A stretch of DNA of 64,000 nt from Paenibacillus albicereus (GCF_012676905.1 NZ_CP051428.1:4178001-4242000), one strand, 5' to 3'; counted from the stretch's first letter, positions 8,671 to 17,764 are shown. Notes: a model not told the origin generated them from the sequence alone. Made by a program: numbers and translations.

Positions 8671-11110
8671 CGCTTCCGCCTCCTTTGGCCTGCCATCCGG
8701 CGCTCCAGGGCCGCAGCAGCTCGCCCGGCTCGACCGGGAGCCGGCGCACCCGCACGCCGACCGCGTCGCGGATCGCCGCCGTGATCGCCGGAGCCAGCGC
8801 CACCGAGCCGATCTCGCCGACGCCGCGCGGACCGTAGCTGTCGTCCTCCGGCAGCTCCTCGATCGCCTCGACCGTCAGCCGCCCGACATCGGCGGCCGAC
8901 GGCACGAGATACGTGTCGAAGTTGCGCGTCGCATAACGCCCTTCCTCCATGACCGCATCCTCGCTCAGCGTGAAGCCGAGCGCCATCGAGGCCCCGCCCT
9001 CGATCTGGCCGAGATAGCCCTGCGGGTTGGCGACGGGGCCGGCGGCGACCGCATGATGCTGGTCGGTCACCTTGACCCGGCCGCTCCGCAGGTCGACCTC
9101 GACGCGGGCGGCGACCGCCGCGTAGGTGTACAGGAAATGCGCGCCGACGTGCGGCTTGCTCGTGACCGGATAGTGGAACGTCGTCTCGCAGGCGATCGGC
9201 TCGGCCGCCGACCGGCGGGCCAGCTCCGCGTACGTGGCGACGATGCTGCCGTCCTCGTCCACGACGCCGCCCGCGCCGGTGCGCAGCCGCTCCGCCGGCA
9301 CCCCGGAGCCCGCGGCCGCGGAAGCCGCTTCCGTCAGCCGCCGCGTCAGCTCGGGCCGCAGCCGCCGCAGCGCCATCCACATCATGCTGGTGGCGCGGGA
9401 AGCGGTCGACGAGCCGCTGTTCGGGACGATGTCGGTGTCGCCGATGAGGATGCGGATGTCGTCCGGCGCGAAGCCGAACTGCTCGATCAGCATGCCGCTC
9501 AGCGTCGCGAGCAGCCCTTGGCCGAACTCCTCGTAGCCGAACACCGCCTCGATGACGCCGTCCGCCGCCAGCCGCAGGATGCCGCCCGCCGGGTCGGGAA
9601 TGCCGTAGCCGAGGCCGGCTCCGTGCATCGTCAGCGCCGCGCCGTAGCCGACGCGCACCCACGGCGCGCGCACGCGGGAGGCCTCAGCAACGGCCAACGC
9701 GGCGTCTTGTCTCGACAGATACCGGTCCGGCTCCGCCGCTGCCAGCCGCGCTTCTTCCGCCGCGCCGGTCGCGCTGCCGGCTCTCGTCCCGCTTCCCCCC
9801 TCGATACCTGCCGCCGCCGCGATCAAGCGGACCGCTGGACGCGACTGCCAGAGCGGGGAGCGCTCGAGCGCCTCCCACACCTGCCGCGCGCCGTCGGTCG
9901 GCGCGATCGGCTGGCCGAGCGGTCCGGGATCGGACGGCTCGCGCATGTTCATCCGCCGGAATTCCCATGGATCGATGCCGTGAAGCTCCGCCAGCTCGTC
10001 GAGCTGGCTCTCCAGCGCGAAAATAGCCTGGTTGCCGCCGAAGCCGCGGAACTCGCCCGACACGCCGTTGTTCGTGTACACCGCATGGCCCTCGACATCG
10101 AGCTGGCCCCAGCGGTACGGCCCGATCACATGCTCGGTGGAGAAGTTGAGCACCTCCGCGCCGAGCGTCGCGTACGCCCCCGTATCCGACAGGATGCGGA
10201 CGCGATGGGCGAGCAGCCGTCCGTCCCGGTCCGTCCCGGTGCGCATCGAGATGAGCATCGGGTGCCGCTTCAGCCCGGCTCGCACCGACTCCGCCCGGGA
10301 GTTGTGCAGCCGCACCGGCCGCCCGGTCTTCAGCGCCAGCAGCGAGCCGTACGGCTGCACGTTCAGCTCGTCCTTGCCGCCGAACGAGCCGCCGATCGGG
10401 CTCGATACGACGCGGATGCGCTCCTCCTCCCAATCCAGCATGCGGGCAAGCTGCATCCGGTCCATGAGGCCGTGCTGCGTCGCCGAGTAGACGGTCAGCC
10501 TGCCATCCGCTTCCGGGATGAACAGGCCGCCCTCGGTCTCCATATAAGCGTGCATCTGGCGAGGCGTCGCGTACTCCCGCTCGACGATGTGCGCGCAGCG
10601 GGCGAACAGCGCCTCCAGCTCCTCCGGCTCGCCGGTGCGGTATTCCGTGCGGTGCAGCAGGTTGCCGTCCTCATGCAGCTGCGGCGCGTCCGGCAGCAGC
10701 GCGAGGCGGGGATCGGTGAGCGGAGGCAGCGGCTCGTACTCGACGTCGATCCGCGTGAGCGCCTGCGCCGCGATCTCCGGCGTCTCGGCGGCGACGGCCG
10801 CTACGGCGTCGCCGACGTAGCGCACCCGGTCGCTGCACAGCGCAGGCTGATGCGGAAACGCGATGCCGAACCGGTTCAGCCCCGGCACGTCGCGATGGGT
10901 GATGACCGCATGCACGCCCGGCAGCGCCTCCGCCCGCTCGATGCTTATCGAGCGGATGCGCGCATGCGCGTGCTCGCTGCGCAGCACCCGCGCCCACAGC
11001 GCGTCCGGGCGGCTCATGTCCGTCAAGTACGCCAAGCTGCCGTCCACCTTGGCCGCGCCGTCCGGGCGGACCCGCCAGCGATCGCCGCTTCCTTCCCGGG
11101 TCAGGATCAT
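8663..11110 (-). CDS. pucD: Xanthine dehydrogenase, molybdenum-binding large subunit (PucD-type)
   Basis: An 815-residue molybdopterin cytosine dinucleotide subunit of the xanthine oxidase family. It oxidises hypoxanthine/xanthine to urate. Motifs seen are IGGSFGGKDE (around residue 240), GEFRGFGGNQ (around 358) and near the C-terminus GPRGVGEIGSVALAPAI, which carries the catalytic Glu in GVGE. The start is the ATG at 11110, which overlaps the FAD-subunit stop (ATGA) with GGAGGAGAG upstream. A Gly/Ser/Ala-rich piece of about 30 residues lies roughly around residue 435. The order FAD subunit, Mo subunit, Fe-S subunit matches pucC-pucD-pucE of B. subtilis. Confidence 0.93.
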   Translation of the reverse strand: MILTREGSGDRWRVRPDGAAKVDGSLAYLTDMSRPDALWARVLRSEHAHARIRSISIERAEALPGVHAVITHRDVPGLNRFGIAFPHQPALCSDRVRYVGDAVAAVAAETPEIAAQALTRIDVEYEPLPPLTDPRLALLPDAPQLHEDGNLLHRTEYRTGEPEELEALFARCAHIVEREYATPRQMHAYMETEGGLFIPEADGRLTVYSATQHGLMDRMQLARMLDWEEERIRVVSSPIGGSFGGKDELNVQPYGSLLALKTGRPVRLHNSRAESVRAGLKRHPMLISMRTGTDRDGRLLAHRVRILSDTGAYATLGAEVLNFSTEHVIGPYRWGQLDVEGHAVYTNNGVSGEFRGFGGNQAIFALESQLDELAELHGIDPWEFRRMNMREPSDPGPLGQPIAPTDGARQVWEALERSPLWQSRPAVRLIAAAAGIEGGSGTRAGSATGAAEEARLAAAEPDRYLSRQDAALAVAEASRVRAPWVRVGYGAALTMHGAGLGYGIPDPAGGILRLAADGVIEAVFGYEEFGQGLLATLSGMLIEQFGFAPDDIRILIGDTDIVPNSGSSTASRATSMMWMALRRLRPELTRRLTEAASAAAGSGVPAERLRTGAGGVVDEDGSIVATYAELARRSAAEPIACETTFHYPVTSKPHVGAHFLYTYAAVAARVEVDLRSGRVKVTDQHHAVAAGPVANPQGYLGQIEGGASMALGFTLSEDAVMEEGRYATRNFDTYLVPSAADVGRLTVEAIEELPEDDSYGPRGVGEIGSVALAPAITAAIRDAVGVRVRRLPVEPGELLRPWSAGWQAKGGGSDA

Positions 11111-12162
11111 GGCCGCTCTCCTCCTCTCGCTGTCCATCCTTCCCATACGGCGGCCGCAGCCAGATTGGCCGCGCAGCGGCGGCGGTACTCCGCATCGGCG
11201 AAAGCATCGCCCGCCGGCGTGTACTCCGCCAGCGCGGCCTCATGTGCGGCGCTGGCCGCGCGTGCCGGATCGCCGCTTGTCGCGAGCGCCGCCAGCGCCG
11301 CCCGCTCGGCGAGCCGCAGCCGCTGCGGCGGCGCGGAGCCGCCTCCGGCGGCGAGCCGCAGCCATGCGCCCGATGCGGCGGGGCCGCCTCCGGCCGCCGC
11401 GACGCAGACGAGCGCCGGCGTGAACGACTCGCGCCGCCCGACCTTGCGCCAGGCGTGCCAGCGGCCGCCCTCGCTGCGGGCGCCTTCGCCAGGGGCGGCC
11501 TCGCTCCATACGCTCTCGCTGCGCGCGCCTGCGCTAGGGCCGTCCTCGCTCCAAGCGCCCTCGCGGCCGCGCAGGCTGGCCGCGCCCTCCGCTTTCGGAG
11601 CAGCCGGGGCCACGGCTCCCGCTGCGGCCGCCGGCGCCGGCAGCGTCACCGCCGCCAGCAGGCGGCGCTCCGGAGCCGCTCCGGCCCGGCGCTGCTCCAG
11701 CCACGCCTCGACGCTCTGCCCGGCGAGCGAGGCGCCGTCGTACCAATCCAGCTCGGCGTCCAGCGCGAGCAGCGCCGGCAGGCTGTCTCCGACCGCCGAC
11801 GCGATGTTGCCGCCCAGCGTGCCGAGATTGCGAACGCCCGGCGCGGCGATCGTGCGCAGCGCCTCGCGCAGCATCGGCCAGCCCGCGCTCTGCGGCGCCT
11901 TCAGCACGGCGGAGAGCGTCGCCTGCGAGCCGATGCGCAGGCTGCCGTCCGGCTGATGCTCGATGTCCGCGAGGCCGCGGATGCGGCGCAGGTCGAGCAG
12001 GACGGACGGCGGCGCCAGTACGCCGTTCTCCCACTGCGTGCGCAGCAGCGTCCCTCCGGCGACGGGCAAGGCGGCGAAGCCATGCCGCGCCCGGAGCCGC
12101 CAGGCTTCTTCCAGCGTGGCCGGCTGCAGCAGCAGGGGCCCGGCCGTTTCCCTCAAGCTCAT
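11107..12162 (-). CDS. pucC: Xanthine dehydrogenase, FAD-binding subunit (PucC-type)
   Basis: A 351-residue FAD subunit of the CO dehydrogenase flavoprotein type. The flavin motifs are VAGGTLL (34-40) and RNLGTLGGNIASAVGDSLP (111-129). It accepts electrons from the Fe-S subunit and passes them to the final acceptor. Residues about 176-235 form a low-complexity insertion rich in Ala, Gly, Ser and Glu (repeated GARSE), placed before the C-terminal domain. The start is the ATG at 12162, with GAAGGAGG 7-8 nt upstream. The protein is longer than the roughly 280-residue family norm because of the insertion. Confidence 0.9.
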   Translation of the reverse strand: MSLRETAGPLLLQPATLEEAWRLRARHGFAALPVAGGTLLRTQWENGVLAPPSVLLDLRRIRGLADIEHQPDGSLRIGSQATLSAVLKAPQSAGWPMLREALRTIAAPGVRNLGTLGGNIASAVGDSLPALLALDAELDWYDGASLAGQSVEAWLEQRRAGAAPERRLLAAVTLPAPAAAAGAVAPAAPKAEGAASLRGREGAWSEDGPSAGARSESVWSEAAPGEGARSEGGRWHAWRKVGRRESFTPALVCVAAAGGGPAASGAWLRLAAGGGSAPPQRLRLAERAALAALATSGDPARAASAAHEAALAEYTPAGDAFADAEYRRRCAANLAAAAVWEGWTARGGERP

Positions 12163-12233
12163 GCTTGTTCCTCCTTCGCCTCTCGCTCCGATGGCGGCCC
12201 GGCCCGGCACGCTTCGCGCGTCCCGCGCTTTTG

Positions 12234-12368
12234 CGTCCCGTGTTCCGTGTCCCGTGTTCCGTGTTCCGTATCTTGTGTCTCGTATCTTGGTAACCCGTGT
12301 CTCGTGCCTCGTGTCCCGTATCTCGTGTCCGTATCTTGTGTCCCGTGTCCCGTGTCTCGTGTCCCGTC
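12234..12368. repeat. 7-bp tandem repeat (CGTGTYY) in the spacer between permease and pucC
   Basis: About 18 degenerate copies of a 7-bp unit of the type CGTGTCC, CGTGTTC, CGTATCT or TGTGTCT run head to tail, with one phase slip at TGGTAACC. The array fills most of the 255-nt gap between the nucleoside permease and the FAD subunit. It lacks the dyad of a terminator. Because the unit is not a multiple of three, reading frames through it carry no coding signal. Confidence 0.85.
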
Positions 12369-12417
12369 TGCCGCGTCCGCCGCGCCTATGCCCTCGACGT
12401 CCGCCGGCTCCTTCCTT

Positions 12418-13347
12418 CTACAGCCGCTGCTCGCGGATATACGGCAGGCCGAGCGACTCCGGCGAGCCGGACGGCTTGCCGCGTCCCCGCCATCCCAGGT
12501 ACATGAGCACGAGGATCGTGACGACGTACGGGATCATCTTGAGGAAATACGACGGGATGAGCGAGCCCTCCAGCTGGATGCGGAAGCCGATGGAGTCCAG
12601 CGCCCCGAAGAAATACGCGCACAGCACCGCTCGCAGCGGATTCCAGCGGGCGAAGATGATGAGCGCGACGGCGATCCAGCCGCGGCCGGCGGTCATCCCT
12701 TCGTTCCACGTGGGCGAGTAGACGAGCAGCATGTTCGCTCCCGCCAGGCCGATCAGCACCGCCCCGCCGATGACATAGGCGTACCGAGACAGCTGTACGG
12801 AGACGCCCATGACGTCGGCCGTCGCCGGGTTGTCGCCGATCGCCCGCAGATGCAGCCCGAGCGAGGTGCGGTGGAGGAGCAGATGCAGCCCGAGCGCGAG
12901 CGCGAAGCTGAACCAGGTGAACCAGTCGAGCCGGCCGAAGATCGGTCCGAGGAACGGCACGCCGTCGAGAAACGGCAGGTCGAGCTTCGGAAAGACGCCC
13001 GGCAGCGGCTGGCCGGCGACCGGCTTGCCGAGATAGGCGCTGAGGCCGGCTCCGAACAGCGTCATCGCCAAGCCGCTGACGATATGGTTGGCGCGCAGCG
13101 TCACCGTCAGGAACGCGTGCACGAGGCCGAGGACGGCCGAGACGAGCACGGCGGCGAAGAGCGCCAGAGACAGGCTGCCCGAGCGGATGTAGACGAGGCA
13201 GGCGCTGACCGCGCCCATGAGCATGATACCCTCGGTGCCGAGCTGGATGATGCCGGCGCGCTCGCTCAGGATGCCGCCGAGCGTCGCGATCAGGAGCGGC
13301 GTGCCGGAGGCGATCGCGGCGGCGAGCAGCAAGGTGATGAAGTCCAT
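12418..13347 (-). CDS. BMP-type nucleoside/purine ABC transporter permease 1 (NupQ-like)
   Basis: A 309-residue inner membrane permease of the BPD_transp_2 family. It shows the N-terminal TPLLIATLGGILSERAGIIQLGTEGIML segment typical of the second permease of nucleoside (NupQ/YufQ-like) importers, then LRANHIVSGLAMTLFG and the loop LRAIGDNPATADVMGV. About eight to nine hydrophobic segments are visible. GGGAGG lies upstream of the ATG. It lies 103 nt after the other permease. Together with the neighbouring ATPase and binding protein it should import a purine base, nucleoside or related compound. No PucJ/PucK-type urate permease is seen in the window, so this importer probably supplies substrate for the operon. 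Confidence 0.88.
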   Translation of the reverse strand: MDFITLLLAAAIASGTPLLIATLGGILSERAGIIQLGTEGIMLMGAVSACLVYIRSGSLSLALFAAVLVSAVLGLVHAFLTVTLRANHIVSGLAMTLFGAGLSAYLGKPVAGQPLPGVFPKLDLPFLDGVPFLGPIFGRLDWFTWFSFALALGLHLLLHRTSLGLHLRAIGDNPATADVMGVSVQLSRYAYVIGGAVLIGLAGANMLLVYSPTWNEGMTAGRGWIAVALIIFARWNPLRAVLCAYFFGALDSIGFRIQLEGSLIPSYFLKMIPYVVTILVLMYLGWRGRGKPSGSPESLGLPYIREQRL

Positions 13348-13450
13348 GTGAGATTCCTCCCGATCGGTGTTGGGTCATGCTTGCTCCCCGCTCAAGGGCG
13401 TGCTTCGCCGCCTTTTCGGCCCTGCCTCCTTGGAAGGCTGCGGACACGCC

Positions 13451-14536
13451 CTAGGCGGCGCGGCGGATGCGGAAGCGCGCCGCCATGTCGCCGGCGATGA
13501 GGCAGAACAGGATCGCGCCTTGGATCATCGACGAGATCGACGAAGGCATGCCGATCGTTTGCACGCTGTAGCCGCCGACGATGAGTCCGCCGAACAGGAA
13601 TGACGTGACGAGCAGGCCGGCGGGATGCAGCTTGGCGAGCCAGGCGACGATGATTGCCGTATAGCCGTAGCCCGGCGAGATGCCGTACATGAGCCGGTGC
13701 GAGACGCCCGCCACCTCCGCCATGCCGGCGATGCCGGCGAGTCCGCCGCTGATCGCCATGACGAGGAGGATATGCTTGCGGATGTTGATGCCGGCCCCGC
13801 GCGCGGCGTCCGGATTGGCCCCGATCAGGCGCAGCTCGTAGCCCCAGCGGGTATAGCGGATGAGGACGGCGTACAGGACGACGGCGCCTAGGGCGAAGAC
13901 GAGGCCCAGATGCAGCCGCGTATCGCCGAGCACCGGCAGCATCTGGTTGTCTCCGAACATCGGCGTGCCGGGGAAGTTGAAGCCCTTGGGGTCCTTCCAC
14001 GGGCCGAAGACGACGTAGTTGAGCGCGAGCAGCGCGATGTAGTTCAGCATGAGCGACGTGATGAGCTCGTTGACTTGAAAATACGTGCGCGGGATCGCGG
14101 TGAGCAGGCCCCACAGCGCGCCGGCCGCCATGCCGGCGAGCAGCATGGCCGGGATCGTCAGCCAAAGGGACAGCCCCGGCAGGTAGATCGTGATCGCGGT
14201 CGCGCCCATCGCGCCGGCGATCAGCTGCCCCTCCGCGCCGATGTTCCACACCGAGATGCGGTAGGCGATCGAGACACCGAGGCCGCACAGCAGCAGCGGA
14301 ATCGCCTTGACAAGCGTCTCGGTCAAGCCGAAGCTGGAGCCGAACGCGCCGTTCAACATCTTGGCGTAGACGGTCAGCGGATTCATCCCGTTCGCGGCGA
14401 TGAAGACGGCGCATAGGACAAGCGCCGCCACGACCGAGACGATCGGCGTCCACCACGGCGAGCCCTTGCCCGCCGGGTCAAGCTCGAAGCGCAGCGGCAG
14501 GCGGGCCCGCCGCGCGGCTTGCGGTGTTGCGTTCAT
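13451..14536 (-). CDS. BMP-type nucleoside/purine ABC transporter permease 2 (NupP-like)
   Basis: A 361-residue membrane permease of the BPD_transp_2 family. ISVWNIGAEGQLIAGAMGA and LMLNYIALLALNYVVFGPW are characteristic of the first permease in BMP-type nucleoside importers. The loop LRLIGANPDAARGAGI corresponds to the coupling loop of the partner permease. The ATG overlaps the ATPase stop (ATGA), so production is coupled to the ATPase. A polar N-terminus of about 30 residues precedes the first membrane helix. It forms the channel with the other permease. Confidence 0.9.
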   Translation of the reverse strand: MNATPQAARRARLPLRFELDPAGKGSPWWTPIVSVVAALVLCAVFIAANGMNPLTVYAKMLNGAFGSSFGLTETLVKAIPLLLCGLGVSIAYRISVWNIGAEGQLIAGAMGATAITIYLPGLSLWLTIPAMLLAGMAAGALWGLLTAIPRTYFQVNELITSLMLNYIALLALNYVVFGPWKDPKGFNFPGTPMFGDNQMLPVLGDTRLHLGLVFALGAVVLYAVLIRYTRWGYELRLIGANPDAARGAGINIRKHILLVMAISGGLAGIAGMAEVAGVSHRLMYGISPGYGYTAIIVAWLAKLHPAGLLVTSFLFGGLIVGGYSVQTIGMPSSISSMIQGAILFCLIAGDMAARFRIRRAA

Positions 14537-16128
14537 ACGATGGCCTCCTCGCCGCTTGGATCTGGCTGCTGCTGCTCCGCCGGCTGCGCTCTGCCCGCCG
14601 CCGCTTCCTCCGCGCCGGTGGAGCCGGTCATGAGCAGGCCGATGCGCGGGCGGTCCGCCTCGTCATGCGCCATCTCCCCGATGATGCGCCCGCCGAAGAC
14701 GACGAGCACCCGGTCGGACAGCTGCAGGATCTCGTCGAGATCCTCGGAGATGAGCAGCACGCCGCTCCCGGAGGCGCGCAGCTCCATGAGCATGCGGTGC
14801 ACGCTGTCGGCCGCCCCGACATCCAGTCCCTGCGTCGGATGCACGGCGACCATCAGCTTGGGCCGCAGGCTGATCTCGCGGGCGAACAGCAGCTTCTGCT
14901 GGTTGCCGCCCGAGAGCATCCGCACCGGCGTATCGAGGCTCGGCGTGCGCACGTCGAACCGCTCGACCAGCTCCTGCGCCCAGCGGCGGTTGGCGCCGCC
15001 GCGCAGCAGGCCGAAGCGCGAGCGCTCCGGACCGCGGTATGACTTGGCGAGCAGGTTGTCGGCGATCGCCAGGCTGCCGGCAAGGCCGCTCTTCATCCGG
15101 TTCTCCGGAATATGCGCGATGCCCGACTCGATCGCCTCCCTTGCCGAAGCCTGCTTCCATATCGCGCCGTCGAACTCGATTTCGCCGGAGGTCCACGGAT
15201 GCAGGCCGTTCAGCACCTCCGCCAGCTCCTTCTGGCCGTTGCCGGCGACGCCGGCGATGCCGACGATCTCGCCCTTGCGCACCGTCAGGTCGAGCCCGTC
15301 GAGCGCCTTGCGGCCGCCGTGGCCGGCCGCCTTCAGGCCGCGAAGCGCGAGCAGCGGCTCCATGCCGGCCGGCTCCCGCTCCTGGCGCCGGAGGACGACC
15401 TCCTTGCCGACCATGAGCTGCGCGAGCTGCCGCTCGTCGGTCTCCTCGCGGGAGAGCGAGGCGATCATGCGGCCCTTGCGCATGACGGAGATACGGTCGG
15501 CGACGCTCATCACTTCCTTCATCTTGTGCGTCGTGAGGAGGATCGTCTTGCCGGCCGCGCGCATCCGGCGCAGCGTGGCGAACAGCTGGTCGGCCTCTCC
15601 CGGCGTGAGCACCGAGGTCGGCTCGTCGAGGATGATGATGTCGGCGCCGCGGTACAGCGTCTTGACGATCTCCACCCGCTGCTGCTCGCCGACGGACAGC
15701 TGCCAGACCGGCCGGTCGACCGGACAGCCGAGGCCGTAGCGCTCGGCCAGCCCGGCGATCTCCTCCGTCTTGCGCCTCATCCAGCCGGGGCCGCGCCAAA
15801 AGCCGCCTTTTTCGCCAAGCACCATGTTCTCCGCCGCCGTCAGCGTCTGCACGAGCCGGAAGTTCTGGAACACCATGCCGATGCCCAGGTCGGCCGCCTC
15901 CTTGGGCGAGCGGATGCGGGCCGTCTGCCCATGGATCCGGATCTCGCCCTCGGTCGCGCGGTAGACGCCGGACAGCATGCACATCATCGTGCTCTTGCCC
16001 GCGCCGTTCTCTCCGAGCAGGGCATGGATCTCGCCCCGGTCCGCCGTGAAGTCCACCTGATCGTTGGCCGTCACGCTGCCGAAGCGCTTGACGATCTTCC
16101 TCATCTCGACCGCTGGATGGGCACTCAT
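14533..16128 (-). CDS. BMP-type nucleoside/purine ABC transporter ATP-binding protein (NupO-like, two ABC domains)
   Basis: A 531-residue cytoplasmic ATPase with two tandem ABC domains, the sugar/nucleoside CUT2 arrangement. Domain 1 has Walker A GENGAGKST near residue 40, signature LSVGEQQRVEI and Walker B IIILDEPTSVL. Domain 2 has a degenerate Walker A GVAGNGQKE, signature LSGGNQQKLLF and a Walker B region MVAVHPTQGLDVG. The degenerate second site is normal for this family. The start is an ATG with AAGGAGG 9 nt upstream, and the gene lies 25 nt after the binding-protein gene. It powers the two permeases downstream. Confidence 0.93.
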   Translation of the reverse strand: MSAHPAVEMRKIVKRFGSVTANDQVDFTADRGEIHALLGENGAGKSTMMCMLSGVYRATEGEIRIHGQTARIRSPKEAADLGIGMVFQNFRLVQTLTAAENMVLGEKGGFWRGPGWMRRKTEEIAGLAERYGLGCPVDRPVWQLSVGEQQRVEIVKTLYRGADIIILDEPTSVLTPGEADQLFATLRRMRAAGKTILLTTHKMKEVMSVADRISVMRKGRMIASLSREETDERQLAQLMVGKEVVLRRQEREPAGMEPLLALRGLKAAGHGGRKALDGLDLTVRKGEIVGIAGVAGNGQKELAEVLNGLHPWTSGEIEFDGAIWKQASAREAIESGIAHIPENRMKSGLAGSLAIADNLLAKSYRGPERSRFGLLRGGANRRWAQELVERFDVRTPSLDTPVRMLSGGNQQKLLFAREISLRPKLMVAVHPTQGLDVGAADSVHRMLMELRASGSGVLLISEDLDEILQLSDRVLVVFGGRIIGEMAHDEADRPRIGLLMTGSTGAEEAAAGRAQPAEQQQPDPSGEEAIV

Positions 16129-16153
16129 CTGCTTTTCGCCTCCTTGATGGGCG

Positions 16154-17350
16154 TCAGTTCGGGATCGTTCCCTCCACGCCTTTCACGAACCAGTTCATGC
16201 TCAGAATCTCGTCCATCGTCAGCGACTTGCCGTCCTCCACCTTGGCCGCGCCGCTCTGGTCGCGGATCGGGCCCTGGAAGACGTCGAGCGTGCCGTCCAT
16301 CGCCTTCTTGTGCTGCTCCTCGACGAGCGCCTTGACGTCGTCCGGCACCTTGGCGCCGAGCGGCGCGAGGCCGACCATGCCGTCCTTCATGCTGCCCATG
16401 TGCTGCTGGCTCTTCCATGTTCCCTCCATGACGGATTGGACGACCGACGCGTAGTACGGTCCCCAGTTCCAGACCGGATTGGTCATGTACGTGTCCGGGG
16501 CGAAGCGGCTCATGTCCGAATCGTTGCCGCCGGCGAAAGCTCCGCGCTCTGCCGCCGCCTGGATCGTCGCCGGGCTGTCCTGGTACGCCATCAGCACGTC
16601 GGCGCCTTTGTCCAGCAGGCTGACCGCCGCCTGGCGCTCGGTCGTCGGATCGAACCAGGTGTTGGACCAGACGACGCTCACCTTGGCGTCCGGGTTGACG
16701 CTTTGCGCGCCGAGCGCGAAGGCGTTGATGTTGTAGATGACCTCGGGGATCGGGAAAGCGCCGACGTAGCCGATCTGATTGTTCTTCGTCAGCTTGCCGG
16801 CCGCGATGCCCGACAGGTAGCTGGCCTCGAAGTTCTTGCCGAAGTAGGTGCTCATGTTGCCGTTCGTCTTATAGCCTGCGGCATGCTCGAAGACCACCTT
16901 CGGAAACTTCTTCGCGACGTTCAGCGTGTAGTCCATGTAGCCGAAGCTCGTCGTGAAGACGATGTCGTGGTTTTGCGCCAGCTCGGTGATGATGCGCTCG
17001 GCGTCCGCGCTTTCCGGCACGTTCTCGACCGTATCGGCCTTGAGGCCGGTCTGCTCCTCCATGTACTGGCGGCCCTTGTCATGCTCGTACGTCCAGCCGC
17101 CGTCTCCCGGAGGACCGATGTAGACGAAGGCGACGCGGGGCTTCTCGATCTTCGGCATCGCGGCGCTTTCGCCGCCTGCGTTTTCGGCCGCCGCGCCGGC
17201 GTTCGACGCTGCGCCGCCATTCGATGCTCCATTGTCGGCAGCCGCCGCCCCTTGGTTCGAGCTGCCGCCTGCGGAGCATCCGGCAAGCACGAGCACGACC
17301 GCCACGCATAGCCACATGGCGCTTTTGAACGTTCTGACCCTCTTTTTCAT
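16154..17350 (-). CDS. BMP-family substrate-binding lipoprotein of the purine ABC importer (NupN-like)
   Basis: A 398-residue exported lipoprotein. The signal peptide ends in the lipobox LAGC with the lipidated Cys at residue 25, followed by a flexible Gly/Ala/Asn linker to about residue 70. The mature domain starts PRVAFVYIGPPGDGGWTYEH, typical of the BMP/PnrA purine-nucleoside-binding family. The ATG at 17350 has GGAGGAGG upstream; an upstream in-frame Met lacks a ribosome site. It is the first gene of the long minus-strand operon, about 97 nt downstream of the predicted transcription start. The ligand could be a nucleoside, a base or allantoin. Confidence 0.93.
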   Translation of the reverse strand: MKKRVRTFKSAMWLCVAVVLVLAGCSAGGSSNQGAAAADNGASNGGAASNAGAAAENAGGESAAMPKIEKPRVAFVYIGPPGDGGWTYEHDKGRQYMEEQTGLKADTVENVPESADAERIITELAQNHDIVFTTSFGYMDYTLNVAKKFPKVVFEHAAGYKTNGNMSTYFGKNFEASYLSGIAAGKLTKNNQIGYVGAFPIPEVIYNINAFALGAQSVNPDAKVSVVWSNTWFDPTTERQAAVSLLDKGADVLMAYQDSPATIQAAAERGAFAGGNDSDMSRFAPDTYMTNPVWNWGPYYASVVQSVMEGTWKSQQHMGSMKDGMVGLAPLGAKVPDDVKALVEEQHKKAMDGTLDVFQGPIRDQSGAAKVEDGKSLTMDEILSMNWFVKGVEGTIPN

Positions 17351-17453
17351 CCTTATCCTCCTCCGAATGGCTGCGCGCCCTCTGCTGGCCGGACGGCGCA
17401 GGATGTGCTGGAAGTACGGGCATGCGGCGCTTTGCCGCGCTGCTATGCCTTTC

Positions 17454-17483
17454 ACTATAGGAGGCGTCTCGATCTTACGTCAA
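17454..17483 (-). promoter_or_regulatory. Promoter of the purine importer and catabolic operon
   Basis: Reading the minus strand, a TTGACG -35 (17478-17483) and a TATAGT -10 (17454-17459) are separated by 18 nt, a good sigma-A promoter. It points at the BMP lipoprotein gene, with an untranslated leader of about 97 nt. The -35 lies within the GlnR/TnrA-like site described separately. Confidence 0.7.
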
Positions 17484-17495
17484 CTTATCTAACGT
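17477..17495. promoter_or_regulatory. GlnR/TnrA-like box overlapping the -35 of the purine operon
   Basis: The sequence ACGTCAACTTATCTAACGT matches the nitrogen-regulator consensus TGTNANAWWWTMTNACA at 14 of 17 positions (mismatches at the first, seventh and last). It shares TTATCTAAC with the perfect site at pucR. Its centre lies about 39 nt upstream of the predicted transcription start, so either activation or repression is possible. Confidence 0.5.
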
Positions 17496-17678
17496 ATATT
17501 TGTGCATGACGGGAAATGGATCGGCTTTCATTGGGCGCGGCGCACGAAAAGAGGTGGAATCCGTTGCGGAACGGGGTTGTTCCGGCTCTATTTTATGTCA
17601 TATATATGTAATATATTGACGATAGAGAGGATGGCATGCTCCGTGCCGCACGACTAGGAAGGCGCGCGGCGGCAACGG

Positions 17679-17710
17679 CAAAAAAGCAGCCGCGTCCTTC
17701 GCGGCTGCTA
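17679..17710 (-). terminator. Rho-independent terminator of the pucR-pucA-pucB unit (minus strand)
   Basis: A GCAGCCGCG stem with a five-base loop and matching CGCGGCTGC is followed, on the minus strand, by six T. It lies between the minisatellite and the importer promoter. It would therefore end leftward transcripts from pucB that have read through the repeat block. Confidence 0.75.
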
Positions 17711-17764
17711 TTTGGACAGGCTGCATTCGACTGCACGCCGGCTTGTTCCCGGCTGCACCGGCGG

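Noticed and set aside
12234..12506. Plus-strand frames across the 7-bp repeat that look like Ser/Arg/Val-rich proteins
   Set aside because: They are translations of a tandem repeat and of the antisense of the permease gene, with no start signals.
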